NCBI GenBank assembly: GCA_910585785.1
Contig: CAJUEV010000001.1
Coordinates: 137,206 to 201,205 of the forward strand
Source: an uncultured Christensenella sp.
GTDB taxonomy: Bacteria; Bacillota; Clostridia; Christensenellales; Borkfalkiaceae
Length of the DNA stretch: 64,000 nucleotides
Direction of reading: 5' to 3'
The notes under the pieces are model-generated. The model ran no database searches, was not told where the DNA came from, and saw only the letters and a list, made by a program, of their open reading frames with translations. Below are positions 7,798-16,142 of the stretch, in pieces. The stretch's first letter is position 1. Each line of letters opens with the position of its first letter. The translations under genes and the position numbers were made by a program.

Positions 7798-9193
7798 TTT
7801 TAGCCTTTTCCCAATACGCGTTCATTTCGTCTTCGCTCATTTTGGTCAAATCCTTTCCGTCCGCAAGCGCAAGGCTTTCAAACGCGGAAAATCTTTTTGC
7901 AAATTTTTCGGTTGAAGCGCGCAACGCTTCCTCGCAGTCCGCGCCCGCAAGGCGGCATACGTTTACGGCGGAAAACAGCAAATCGCCCGCCTCGTCGAAA
8001 ACGGCTTGCTTGTCGCCGGAGGCAATCGCAGCGAAAAGTTCAGCCTGTTCTTCACTCAGTTTTTCGGCGGCGGCTTGCGCCGAAGAAAAATCCATACCGC
8101 ATTTTGCCGCGCGTTTGCCCGTTTTTTGCGCCCGCATACACGCGGGAAAATTTTTGGGAACAGCCTCCACGCTTTGCGTAAACGTCGTCTGCCCCTTTTC
8201 TTCCTTCTTGTTCTTCTCCCAAACGGTAAGCGCCTCGCCGTCGTTTTCGGCTTTATCGGCGCCGAATATATGCGAATGGCGGAATATAAGTTTTTTTACA
8301 ACCCGCGTAAGCGCGTCCGCGCCGTTGAAAGCGCCCCTCTCCTCCTGCATTACCGAGTGAAACGCCGCCTGCAAAAGCACGTCGCCCGTTTCTTCCTCAA
8401 TTCCGTCCTCGTCAGCGCGCTCTATCGCGTCGACAAGTTCGTACGCTTCCTCTATCATATTGCCTTTTATGCTTTCGGGAGTCTGAACCCTGTCCCACGG
8501 GCAGCCGCCGGGCGCGCGCAAAAGTTTGACAATCTGCTCCAAATCGGCGTAATCGTACCTTTCTTTGGTTAAAAAATCCCCTTCTTCAACCGCGACCGCG
8601 CAGGACGCGTCGTAATTTTTTTGTCTGTCTATTTCGTAAATTCTTATTTTTTTGACCGAGTCGCCCTTGATAAACGCGCAAAACGTTTCTTCGCCGAAAA
8701 TATCGGAAAGTCTTGCCTTGACTTCGGCGGCGGCAAAGTCGCAGTCCACGTCGTAAACGCACGCGGCGCGACAAAATTTTAAATTTTTTACCGAATACGC
8801 GGAAACGGCGGAGTATTCTGCCGCCGAAAGTTTCGCCATACCGAACGCGCGCGCGGATTTTGAAACGCCGTCCAAAATTTCGCACTGCTTATGTTTGTTT
8901 AAAATAATTTTGCAGGACTCGTCCTCGCTTACAGAGCCGTCTACGCAATAGCACACGTCGCTTTGCTTTGCCGCGGCTATTACCGCAGAGGCAAGTTTTT
9001 TGTTGAGAGTGTCGAAGTTGCGGCTGTTTTCATAAATATAATCCAACGTTTCCGCATTATAGCCTTCAAGCCCGCAAAAACTTTCGCACTCGCGCGTTCT
9101 TGCAATAATTTTTTGCGCGTTATCCAACGCCGCCTTTGCCCGCAACGTTAAGTCGCCTGCCGAAACGCCCAATCCTATCAACGTTATTTTCAT
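7778..9193 (-). CDS. mazG: MazG-type nucleotide pyrophosphohydrolase with methylase-like N-domain (YabN-like)
   Basis: Hydrolyses non-canonical or excess NTPs to NMP and pyrophosphate. It has 471 residues (Bacillus YabN about 489). Residues 1-215 resemble a tetrapyrrole methylase-like fold (MKITLIGLGVSAGDLT), somewhat degenerate. Residues 225-330 form the first MazG domain, with the typical RAPGGCPWDRVQTPESI start and the IEEAYELVDAIE metal-binding helix. A second MazG domain fills the C-terminus. It overlaps the SpoVB-like gene upstream by 74 bases and dus downstream by 20 bases. The order spoVT, SpoVB-like, mazG matches spoVT-yabM-yabN of Bacillus. Confidence 0.94.
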   Translation of the reverse strand: MKITLIGLGVSAGDLTLRAKAALDNAQKIIARTRECESFCGLEGYNAETLDYIYENSRNFDTLNKKLASAVIAAAKQSDVCYCVDGSVSEDESCKIILNKHKQCEILDGVSKSARAFGMAKLSAAEYSAVSAYSVKNLKFCRAACVYDVDCDFAAAEVKARLSDIFGEETFCAFIKGDSVKKIRIYEIDRQKNYDASCAVAVEEGDFLTKERYDYADLEQIVKLLRAPGGCPWDRVQTPESIKGNMIEEAYELVDAIERADEDGIEEETGDVLLQAAFHSVMQEERGAFNGADALTRVVKKLIFRHSHIFGADKAENDGEALTVWEKNKKEEKGQTTFTQSVEAVPKNFPACMRAQKTGKRAAKCGMDFSSAQAAAEKLSEEQAELFAAIASGDKQAVFDEAGDLLFSAVNVCRLAGADCEEALRASTEKFAKRFSAFESLALADGKDLTKMSEDEMNAYWEKAKNALKNC

Positions 9194-10514
9194 CGCGTTT
9201 GCCGCTCCCTTTGGAATTTACCCTTAAAATATACCAGAAATTCATCAAAGTTGCAACCAAATAAGCGCAGTTCGCCGCCCACGCCGCGCCGTTTATAGAA
9301 AGGGAAGTAAACTTTATAAGCGCCGCAGTAAGCGCAACCCGCAAAATTGCGGTAGTCCATTGCGTGACTGTGCTTTTGATGGGATGCCCGAGCGAAGTAA
9401 GACAGGCGGAAGACGTTTGCACAAGCGATTCGGTAACCGCGTTTACCGCCATTATTCTTATAAGCGTTATCAAAATTTGCTGTTCGGCGGGCGCAAGCGA
9501 ACCGAATATAAGCCTTGTAGCAAGCGGAGCGAACAAAAACAGTCCCACCGCCGCCGGCACGGATACCGCAAGGGTTATCAGCAGCGATTTAAAAGCTTTT
9601 TTCTTGGCGGCGGCAAAGTCGCCTCTTTCCGCAAGCGGCGAAATTTGCGGCACGCTTGAAGCCGCAAGTCCGTAAGTGACCGAAACGGGAAGATTGATTA
9701 TTGTTACCGCGCAACCCGAAAACACGCCGTAAAGCGCGGTGGCTTCGGAAGAAAACTCTCTTAGCAGCCGCACCGCTATAATACTTTCGGCAAGTTGAGA
9801 AACGGGCATAGCTATTGCCGTAAGCGTTAGGGGCACCGTATACTTCAAAATGCTTGAAACGGGCACATATGCGGGGGTATACAACGGTTTTTTTGATTTG
9901 CGCCTTAAATACCACAGCGCGGCGAAGCCCGTCGCAAGCACCTCGCTTACCGTAACCGCAAGCAAGGTTGAAGCCACCGCAAGCGCAAGATTTTCACGGA
10001 AGATATAGGACAGCGCCACTCCGAACGCGACTTTTATAACCTGCTCTGAAACCTCGGTCACCGCGGTGGGGTACATATTGCCTTTGCCCTGAAAATATCC
10101 CCTGACTATCGACAGCACCGAAACAAAAAATACCGAAGGGCACAATAGTTTGCAGCAAAGCGCTATTGCAGGCTCTCCCTGTACCGCGGCAAGCGGAGCG
10201 GACAGCATATACATAAGACAAGTGCCTATAAAGCCTATCGCGCCGTACAGATAAAACGCCTGCTTTTCGGCGCCGTAACCGCGCCCTGACGAAACAAGGC
10301 GGGCTATGCCCGTCGGTATGCCGGATGCGGAAACGGTAAGCAGAATACAATACAGGGGATAAACCATCTGGTATATCCCCATTCCCTCGCCGCCGAGTAT
10401 GTTGGTAAGCGGAATACGGTACAACGCGCCCAGCATTTTGGAAATAAATCCGCCCATTGAAATTATTATGGCGCCCTTTATGAAGGACTGCCCTGTGGTT
10501 TTGCTTTTGCCCAT
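9120..10514 (-). CDS. SpoVB/YabM-like polysaccharide flippase (MATE/MOP superfamily)
   Basis: Predicted polytopic membrane protein of 464 residues with 12 or more helices, related to SpoVB, MurJ and other lipid-linked sugar flippases. The start SFIKGAIIISMGGFISKMLGALYRIPL is typical of SpoVB. Beside spoVT it most likely moves peptidoglycan precursors for spore cortex synthesis, although Bacillus YabM at this locus is a SpoVB paralogue of less certain role. The start has only a weak GGT before a run of A. The last 24 codons overlap mazG in another frame, which is a long overlap. The C-terminal 30 residues are charged and lie beyond the last helix. Confidence 0.88.
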   Translation of the reverse strand: MGKSKTTGQSFIKGAIIISMGGFISKMLGALYRIPLTNILGGEGMGIYQMVYPLYCILLTVSASGIPTGIARLVSSGRGYGAEKQAFYLYGAIGFIGTCLMYMLSAPLAAVQGEPAIALCCKLLCPSVFFVSVLSIVRGYFQGKGNMYPTAVTEVSEQVIKVAFGVALSYIFRENLALAVASTLLAVTVSEVLATGFAALWYLRRKSKKPLYTPAYVPVSSILKYTVPLTLTAIAMPVSQLAESIIAVRLLREFSSEATALYGVFSGCAVTIINLPVSVTYGLAASSVPQISPLAERGDFAAAKKKAFKSLLITLAVSVPAAVGLFLFAPLATRLIFGSLAPAEQQILITLIRIMAVNAVTESLVQTSSACLTSLGHPIKSTVTQWTTAILRVALTAALIKFTSLSINGAAWAANCAYLVATLMNFWYILRVNSKGSGKRDENNVDRIGRFGRRLNVAGKGGVG

Positions 10515-10586
10515 ATTTTTTTACCGTTTGGCGGCGTTAAAAATTACGTAAACCGTCATTTTTGAAAGCGCCGCTTAAAATTGCGT

Positions 10587-11132
10587 TCAGTCGAATTGCC
10601 CCGCCAATATGTTTGCGGAAAGCTGTGCGAGTTTGCACGCGGAAGCCTCTATTTTGGCGCCCTGCTCGGTTGAAACAAGCGCAACCGCACCAAGGCAGTC
10701 GCCGTTGCAGACTATGGGCACTATAATTTGCGCCGTCACCTCGTTTTGCTGTCCTTCGCAAATGGGAATTACGTCCCCGCCCTCGGCTGCGTTTGCAACA
10801 TAACTTTTTCTGTCGCGCAAAACAGCCTCCATTTTAGCGGAAAGGCTTTTTCCGTCATACTCTCTTTGTCCGCGACCGGAAGCGTGCAACACCTCGTCCG
10901 TGTCGCAGATAACCGCAATGTGACCGGACAAGTCGGAAAGCGACTTTGCCGTTCCTTCCGAAAATTTTTCCAAAGAGGCTATCGGCGAATATTTTTTAAG
11001 CATAAGTTCGTCCCTGTCGGTAAATATTTCAAGCGGGTCGCCGCTTTTAAGTCTTAACGTGCTGCGAATTTCCTTGGGAATTACCACTCTGCCCAGTTCG
11101 TCTATTCTTCTTACAATACCTGTTGCTTTCAT
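10587..11132 (-). CDS. spoVT: Stage V sporulation regulator SpoVT
   Basis: Forespore transcription factor that modulates the sigma-G regulon. It has 181 residues. Residues 1-50 are an AbrB-type swapped-hairpin DNA-binding domain (MKATGIVRRIDELGRVVIPKEI) and residues 53-178 a GAF domain. The length matches Bacillus SpoVT (178). The start has AGGAG at normal distance. A sequence close to the sigma-G consensus lies about 36 bases upstream of the start, consistent with forespore expression. It is first in the cluster with the SpoVB-like gene, mazG and dus. Confidence 0.96.
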   Translation of the reverse strand: MKATGIVRRIDELGRVVIPKEIRSTLRLKSGDPLEIFTDRDELMLKKYSPIASLEKFSEGTAKSLSDLSGHIAVICDTDEVLHASGRGQREYDGKSLSAKMEAVLRDRKSYVANAAEGGDVIPICEGQQNEVTAQIIVPIVCNGDCLGAVALVSTEQGAKIEASACKLAQLSANILAGQFD

Positions 11133-11167
11133 AAAACTCCTATTTAAGGCAAATTATGCCGTAAAAA

Positions 11168-11196
11168 GAGTATGTGAAAGTAAAATTTTGTTATAC
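11168..11196 (-). promoter_or_regulatory. Candidate sigma-G promoter of spoVT
   Basis: On the minus strand GTATA (11192-11196), a 17-base spacer and CATACTC (11168-11174). This fits the sigma-G consensus (GHATR, 17-18 bases, CATNHTA) except for the last base. spoVT is a known sigma-G target in Bacillus. Confidence 0.65.
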
Positions 11197-11237
11197 GCGG
11201 AAAAATTTTTAACCTGCAATTTATGTTTTTGCGCAAT

Positions 11238-11269
11238 AAAAAACCGCGGAAGGCGCGCGATTCTGCGGT
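11238..11269 (-). terminator. Intrinsic terminator after the CotF-like gene
   Basis: On the minus strand ACCGCAGAA pairs with TTCCGCGGT and is followed by TTTTTTA. It separates the coat-type pair from spoVT. Confidence 0.8.
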
Positions 11270-11289
11270 CAATGTTTTTTACGTTAATT

Positions 11290-11586
11290 TCAGCCGTTGC
11301 CTTTTAACGCTTTTTTCTGTTTTTTAAAGTTTGAATTTGCCTCGTCAATCAAATTTTTGTTTGCGGGCTTTGGCTCGTAATAGCCGCGGGTGTTCATCTG
11401 CGTGTATAGGCTGAACTGGTTTTCTGCCACGCCCAGAAGGTTTGCCGAAAAATTTTTTCTTATAGCCTTGGTGCTGCCCTCAAACAGCGCGGTTGTGTAA
11501 ATTTCCATAAGCTGCTTTTCCGAGTCCAGCATATCCTGCAAGGCGTCTCTTTCGTTTAAAGTGCAATCGCTTTTTGTCAGTTTCAT
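11290..11586 (-). CDS. CotF-family spore coat protein
   Basis: Small all-helical protein of 98 residues resembling the spore coat protein F family, a ferritin-like helical bundle. Typical parts are ERDALQDMLDSEKQLMEIYTTAL and VAENQFSLYTQMNTRGYYEPK, the conserved N-terminal and C-terminal halves. It is expected in the spore coat, made in the mother cell. The start at 11586 has GGAGG 7-8 bases upstream. An in-frame extension to 11661 would run into the preceding gene and is rejected. It lies 5 bases after the 62-residue partner gene, so both are co-expressed. Confidence 0.82.
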   Translation of the reverse strand: MKLTKSDCTLNERDALQDMLDSEKQLMEIYTTALFEGSTKAIRKNFSANLLGVAENQFSLYTQMNTRGYYEPKPANKNLIDEANSNFKKQKKALKGNG

Positions 11587-11591
11587 TATTT

Positions 11592-11780
11592 TCAACCTCC
11601 TATAATGCTTAAAAGCGCGGAATAGCGCTGCTCGTGTTCGTCCGCAATTTTGCACATACATTCCGAAAGTTCAACGTCCGTAAGCGTTTTTGAATACGCG
11701 CGCGCCTTTTTGCAAATAAGCCCTTCCGCCGTCAACGCGTCGGATATAAGTTCAAGTTCTTTTGAAGTAATTTCCTGCAT
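11592..11780 (-). CDS. Small CotF-like partner protein, 62 aa
   Basis: A 62-residue helical protein (MQEITSKELELISDALTAEG) with two cysteine-containing segments, resembling the short proteins often paired with CotF-family coat genes. The strong site GGGAGG lies 9 bases before the ATG. It is transcribed just ahead of the CotF-like gene with a 5-base gap, which supports a shared role in the spore coat. I could not identify a mother-cell sigma promoter with confidence; CATAACG near 11798 is only a loose fit. Confidence 0.75.
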   Translation of the reverse strand: MQEITSKELELISDALTAEGLICKKARAYSKTLTDVELSECMCKIADEHEQRYSALLSIIGG

Positions 11781-11869
11781 ATAAAATCTGCCTCCCGTTA
11801 TGTTTTTGCCATTTGCACGCGGTAATATACTTCAATCACACCCCGATTTACATTTTAAATAAAATAAAA

Positions 11870-11933
11870 GTACCGCGGATATATTCCCGAACGGGTCAAT
11901 CCGCAGTACAGTCCCAATTAGCGCTTAACGCTA
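11870..11933 (-). terminator. Two tandem hairpins after the HEAT-like gene, terminator-like
   Basis: 11870-11909 forms a nested hairpin: GTAC-x-GCGGAT pairs with ATCCGC-x-GTAC, and CCCG/CGGG pair inside it. On the minus strand it is followed by TTTTATTTT. A smaller hairpin, TAGCG/CGCTA at 11919-11933, precedes it. The simplest reading is the terminator of the hslO operon. The two-part structure could also be a small RNA. Confidence 0.6.
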
Positions 11934-11962
11934 CCCTAAGGCTCATTTGTGCAAAATAAATT

Positions 11963-12847
11963 TTAATTTTTCAAATCGCCCGCGCCTTCGTCCGTTCCGT
12001 CGTCCGCAACCCGTCCGCCGGAAACGCCCGCTCCGCCAAACAAATCCGCCGCGGAAGCCGAATGCGCTTTGATTATATCATAATAAGGGTCGTTTGTAAA
12101 GTCCCGTTCCCCATTATATTCTCCGCCCAAAGCCTCTATTGCATATTTCAGTTCCTGAAATTCTATAAAACTTAAACCTTCGTCCTCTATTTTGTCGTAA
12201 AGATATTTCAACGCGCGCTCGTCGCCGTACGCTGCAAGATAACTTGCGCGCATAGGCAGATTATCAACTTCCGTGCGGAATTCCTTTATTAAAATATCGA
12301 AAATTTCGTCCTCTCTTACCGCCGAGCGGGACATAATTTCAAGCATATATTCCCTGTCCGTACCGCTGCGGTAATATTGCGCCGCATCCTTACGAACCAA
12401 GTCGGCTTTTTCCTTTATCAAATCCGCTAAGCGGTCTTTAAAATCTTCGTCGTCGCTTTGCACAAGCAATTCAAGATATTTTTTTATGACTCGCTCGTCC
12501 GCGCCGATTAAGTTTGCCGCATACTCGCGCTCGCCCTGCGTTCCGTCAAGCAACGGTATCAGCTCGTCAATATCCGCCTTGTTTTCAATCGCCTCGCAAA
12601 GAAATTCGGAAACGGGCACCTCCTGCCTTAAATGCGCTTTAAGGCACTTTATAAGTTCGCTTCCGCTCATTTCCGCGTAAAAGACGCGCGGAGTCTTGCC
12701 CAAAGATTTTATGGGCGTATCCCCGAATTTTGAGTACAGCGCGGGAATTATATCCTCCCACTCGCTTTCTTTGTATTCGCCGGAATGTTTTTTGATGTAC
12801 TCGCCGAGTTTTTCGTCGAACATACCGTCAAAATCGTATAACTTCAC
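11963..12847 (-). CDS. HEAT-repeat-like protein of unknown function
   Basis: About 294 residues with no signal peptide, helical throughout, with a middle part that reads like HEAT or other alpha-solenoid repeats (LIPLLDGTQGEREYAANLIG and similar helices). The last 30 residues are Gly, Ala and Asp rich and probably disordered. The start at GTG 12847 is preferred because AGAGG lies 6 bases upstream, while an alternative TTG at 12853 overlaps that site. It follows the TPR gene closely, and both follow hslO, so the three probably form one operon. The solenoid folds suggest protein-protein scaffolding, but no specific function can be given. Confidence 0.75.
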   Translation of the reverse strand: MKLYDFDGMFDEKLGEYIKKHSGEYKESEWEDIIPALYSKFGDTPIKSLGKTPRVFYAEMSGSELIKCLKAHLRQEVPVSEFLCEAIENKADIDELIPLLDGTQGEREYAANLIGADERVIKKYLELLVQSDDEDFKDRLADLIKEKADLVRKDAAQYYRSGTDREYMLEIMSRSAVREDEIFDILIKEFRTEVDNLPMRASYLAAYGDERALKYLYDKIEDEGLSFIEFQELKYAIEALGGEYNGERDFTNDPYYDIIKAHSASAADLFGGAGVSGGRVADDGTDEGAGDLKN

Positions 12848-12863
12848 AGGCAACCTCTTTGCT

Positions 12864-14519
12864 TTATTCGCCTAAAATTTTTTCAACCCGCGGTTTGGTT
12901 ACGTCAAAAAACCCGAACAGGTTTTTGCCCGTTATCCCCGCTTCTTTCACGCCGGACTTAATAAAAATCGCCGCAGTAAGCGCGTCGCCGTCCTTTGCGC
13001 AGTCAAGCCTTTCTTCCGCTTCAAGCTCGCTGTAAAGGCTTTCTGCGGCGGCGGCAAACGCCTTGCCGTGCTCGTCGTCAAGTATTGAAAAATGCGCGAC
13101 AAGCCTTGAATACGCGCCGACGAAACTTGCCCTGCGCTTTCTCCCCACCGAAACGGGCTGCAACGTAACGCGGCGGTAAACGTTGCATATAACCGCGCCG
13201 AAGCAATTGAACTCGTTACGGCCGCAAAGCGCCGCAAGCGCGTCTATTTTAAGCTGGTCGGGCAAAAACGCGTCAAGCAAAACGTCCCTTACAAAGTCGT
13301 CCATTCCCGCTTTAACCGCGACGTGCGCCGCAAGGTTTTGCAACTCTTCCGCGCTTGCACCGTCGCTTTCGTCAAAACACCACTTCACGCACTCGGTCAA
13401 ATCCAGCGCGGAAGAAATTTTTTTAGCGGACGCGGAAGGCAGCCTTAAATACGCGGCAAGCACTTTAAGCGACGATTCGCGTATTTCCTGCGGCAATCGG
13501 TAAAAATAACCGAGTTCCGAAAACTTGCCTTCGGAAATCATAGCGCGCGCCGAGTTATAATAATAGCGCGCAGTAACCGCTTCGGGATAGATTGTTACAA
13601 TTTTATCAAACGCGTCCAGACTTTCTTCGCTACGTCCGCTGTTGAAGGCGGAAACAGCCTTAAAAAAAAGTACCATCTTGTCGTAGTCGAACTCGGAAGG
13701 CAGTTTGCAAAACAGTTTATATGCCTGTTCGTGCAATTTGTTTTCGCAGCAGACGGTCGCAATTTTATAAATATCTTCCGGACTTTCGGGATTAAGCGAA
13801 ATAAGTTTTTCCGCAAGAACGCGCGCTTCCTCCGCCTTGCCCGCCTCGGTTTTTACGGCGGCAAGAGTACACAGCGCCTGAACGTCGTCGGGATTGCGCT
13901 TTAACAAATTTACGCACTCCTGCTCGGCTTCTTCCGTCTTGTCGGCAATTATGCGGCACATTGCAATGTAGTTGCGTGCGGAAGAATATTTTGCGTTTTC
14001 TTCGTCCACTTTTTCAAATTCTTCCGCGGCGCGGTCGTAATCGCCCGCCTTCATAAACTCTATTCCGTCCGAAAATATCTGCGAACAATCCGCAAGGCGC
14101 GGCGGATAGGCGAATTTTAAAGGGTTTTCTTCCGCGGCAAGAAAATTGTTTACAATCTGCTCGCGCGAGTTTGCGTCAAGGTCGTCGTTTTCAAAAAGCA
14201 GTTTGTTATAGTAAAAAGCCGAAAAATGCTGGTTGCCCAAGTTCATATAACTTACGGCAAGCCCTTCGTAACAGTCAGACCAATCGCTTTCGGCAGAAGT
14301 GTCCATAAAACGGAACCAGCCGTTTACGCACTTTTCGTATAGCCCCATATCGTCGAAAATTTCGGCGTAGAGCATATAACTGTCCTCGTCGTTACCTTCT
14401 TTTTCGGCGTTTTTATTAAGCATTTTTAGCGCGCCTATATAGTTGTGAGAATCGACCAAATCTGCGGCGATGCTTAAAAGCCTGTCCGCGCCCAAGTCGA
14501 ACTCGAAAGTTTTTGCCAT
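12864..14519 (-). CDS. Tetratricopeptide-repeat protein
   Basis: Cytosolic protein of 551 residues made largely of TPR-like helix pairs over residues 20-330, with repeats such as GDYDRAAEEFEKVDEENAKY and NPDDVQALCTLAAVKTEAGK. The C-terminal 200 residues are helical without clear repeats. There is no signal peptide or membrane segment. It begins 3 bases after the hslO stop and lacks a strong Shine-Dalgarno, so it is probably translated by coupling. With the HEAT-like protein downstream it may form a scaffold linked to the Hsp33 chaperone, but this is inference from the neighbourhood alone. Confidence 0.8.
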   Translation of the reverse strand: MAKTFEFDLGADRLLSIAADLVDSHNYIGALKMLNKNAEKEGNDEDSYMLYAEIFDDMGLYEKCVNGWFRFMDTSAESDWSDCYEGLAVSYMNLGNQHFSAFYYNKLLFENDDLDANSREQIVNNFLAAEENPLKFAYPPRLADCSQIFSDGIEFMKAGDYDRAAEEFEKVDEENAKYSSARNYIAMCRIIADKTEEAEQECVNLLKRNPDDVQALCTLAAVKTEAGKAEEARVLAEKLISLNPESPEDIYKIATVCCENKLHEQAYKLFCKLPSEFDYDKMVLFFKAVSAFNSGRSEESLDAFDKIVTIYPEAVTARYYYNSARAMISEGKFSELGYFYRLPQEIRESSLKVLAAYLRLPSASAKKISSALDLTECVKWCFDESDGASAEELQNLAAHVAVKAGMDDFVRDVLLDAFLPDQLKIDALAALCGRNEFNCFGAVICNVYRRVTLQPVSVGRKRRASFVGAYSRLVAHFSILDDEHGKAFAAAAESLYSELEAEERLDCAKDGDALTAAIFIKSGVKEAGITGKNLFGFFDVTKPRVEKILGE

Positions 14520-14522
14520 AAA

Positions 14523-15347
14523 TTAATTTCCGAAAAGTTTTAAAACTTCCGCTTCCGTAAATTCGTAATCGGTATTGCAATAATGGCAATGTACCGAAAC
14601 TTTGCCTTGCTCCTCGATTATTTTTAAAAGTTCTTGTTTGCCGAGGGGCATAATAACCCCCTCTATTTTTTTGCGCGAACAGTTGCACTTATATTCGGGA
14701 AAAGTCAAATAAGACGCGCTTTTTTCCGTTTCGCTTTCAAAATACTTGCGCATAATTCCTTCCGCGCCTAATTTTTTGACAACGTCGGCAGCGTTAACAA
14801 AGTTTTGCATAGCGTTTTCCGCACGGTCCATATTTTCTTCGGAAGTTCCCGGCAAAAGCTGCATAACCACGCCGCCCGCGGCAACGCACCTGCCTTGCGA
14901 CATCTCCACCCCGAAAGCCACTGCGGTTTCAATTTGCTCGCTCTGGTGGAAGTACTGCATTAAGTTTTCAGAAACGTCCTCGCACTTCAACTCGCAGGCG
15001 CCGATAAACGGACGGTAAAAACCGTCGTCTTTAATCACCGTCAAAGTGCCGCCCTTTATGCCGTTTTCGCCGCCTTCGATATACCCGCGTATGTGTCCGT
15101 TTACGTCGCCGGAGACGCTGACAGTGGCGCTTCCGTTATTCGATTTTATGGTAAGCGAAACCGCGCCTTTTTCACTTTTCAAGCAGCCCGCCATATACGC
15201 GCAGGCGGTTAAAAGTCCGCCCAAAGCCACTGCGGAGCGCTCGTCCAGATTATGTACCTTTATTGCGTCGTTCACAAGGTCGGTAGTTTCCAAAACGGAA
15301 AGCGAAACCTGCATATCGTAAACAAGCGATTTATATAACTTATTCAT
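14523..15347 (-). CDS. hslO: Redox-regulated chaperone Hsp33
   Basis: Holdase chaperone activated by oxidation, when zinc is released from four cysteines. It has 274 residues. The C-terminal switch is intact: CNC at 221 and 223 and CHYC at 254 and 257. The N-terminal core carries the usual SGDVNGHIRGYIE segment. It lacks a strong ribosome site (only GGT, 6 bases before the ATG). It heads a probable operon with the TPR and HEAT-like genes, which is unusual company for hslO. Confidence 0.96.
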   Translation of the reverse strand: MNKLYKSLVYDMQVSLSVLETTDLVNDAIKVHNLDERSAVALGGLLTACAYMAGCLKSEKGAVSLTIKSNNGSATVSVSGDVNGHIRGYIEGGENGIKGGTLTVIKDDGFYRPFIGACELKCEDVSENLMQYFHQSEQIETAVAFGVEMSQGRCVAAGGVVMQLLPGTSEENMDRAENAMQNFVNAADVVKKLGAEGIMRKYFESETEKSASYLTFPEYKCNCSRKKIEGVIMPLGKQELLKIIEEQGKVSVHCHYCNTDYEFTEAEVLKLFGN

Positions 15348-15401
15348 TTTTTACCGTAATATGTTTTATTTTGAAGCGTTTACCCCGCGCATATGCGCAG
15401 T

Positions 15402-16142
15402 TTAAGCCTTTTTACAGATAAAATTTATCCTTTCGGTTTCATCCCCGCCGAGATGTCCTTCCGTATAAACTTCAAAGCCGCAAGAAATCAGCGCGTCGGT
15501 TATATCCTGCTTTTTATGGATATATTGGGTTTGAATTTCGTCCGCGCGCGTATAACTGCCGTCTTCACGCTTGGTAAAAACGGTTATTTCCATCTCTACC
15601 CTGTCGTCTTTTAAGGTGTTAAACCATAAGCACGTTGCGTCGTCGTAATCGCGCGCAAACACGTTATCCCCCACAATATGCCGTAGTTTATGCTCTGTGC
15701 TGACGTCGAAAATGAAAACTCCGCCTTTGTTTAGGCTTTTATAAACTTTTGCAAATGCCGTACGCAGTTTGTTTTGCGGAACGTAATTTATGCAATCGTT
15801 TACCGCAGTGGCAAAGTCCGGCTTGAAGTTGAGGTTAAGTTTGGTTATATCCTGCAAAATAAAGTCGGCTTTAACGCCCTGCTTTGCGGCAAGTTCAACC
15901 GCGACGTTAAGCATTTGCGGCGAAACGTCCGCGCCCGTAACGCAATACCCCGCCTTACACAAAGCGCGGGTGAAATATCCGTTGCCGCAGCCTATGTCCA
16001 CGCCCCTCAATCCCGCGCCGCAGCAACGCAGTTTTTCAATTAAATACTGCGACCATTGTTCATAGCCGCAGTCGTCGTTAAAATATTCGAAGGCGCAACC
16101 CAAAGCGGAATACGCCCCGCAATACGTTTTGCCGTTTTTCAT
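15402..16142 (-). CDS. Class I SAM-dependent methyltransferase
   Basis: Rossmann-fold methyltransferase of 246 residues. The SAM-binding motif I is VDIGCGNGYFTRALC at about residues 48-62, with the acidic end of strand 2 in GADVSPQML, and motif post-II in DCINYVPQNKLR. The substrate is unknown; the family includes small-molecule and protein methylases. It overlaps the preceding membrane-protein gene by 4 bases (ATGA), so they are coupled. An inserted beta region (residues 170-215) before the last strand is common in this family. Confidence 0.85.
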   Translation of the reverse strand: MKNGKTYCGAYSALGCAFEYFNDDCGYEQWSQYLIEKLRCCGAGLRGVDIGCGNGYFTRALCKAGYCVTGADVSPQMLNVAVELAAKQGVKADFILQDITKLNLNFKPDFATAVNDCINYVPQNKLRTAFAKVYKSLNKGGVFIFDVSTEHKLRHIVGDNVFARDYDDATCLWFNTLKDDRVEMEITVFTKREDGSYTRADEIQTQYIHKKQDITDALISCGFEVYTEGHLGGDETERINFICKKA

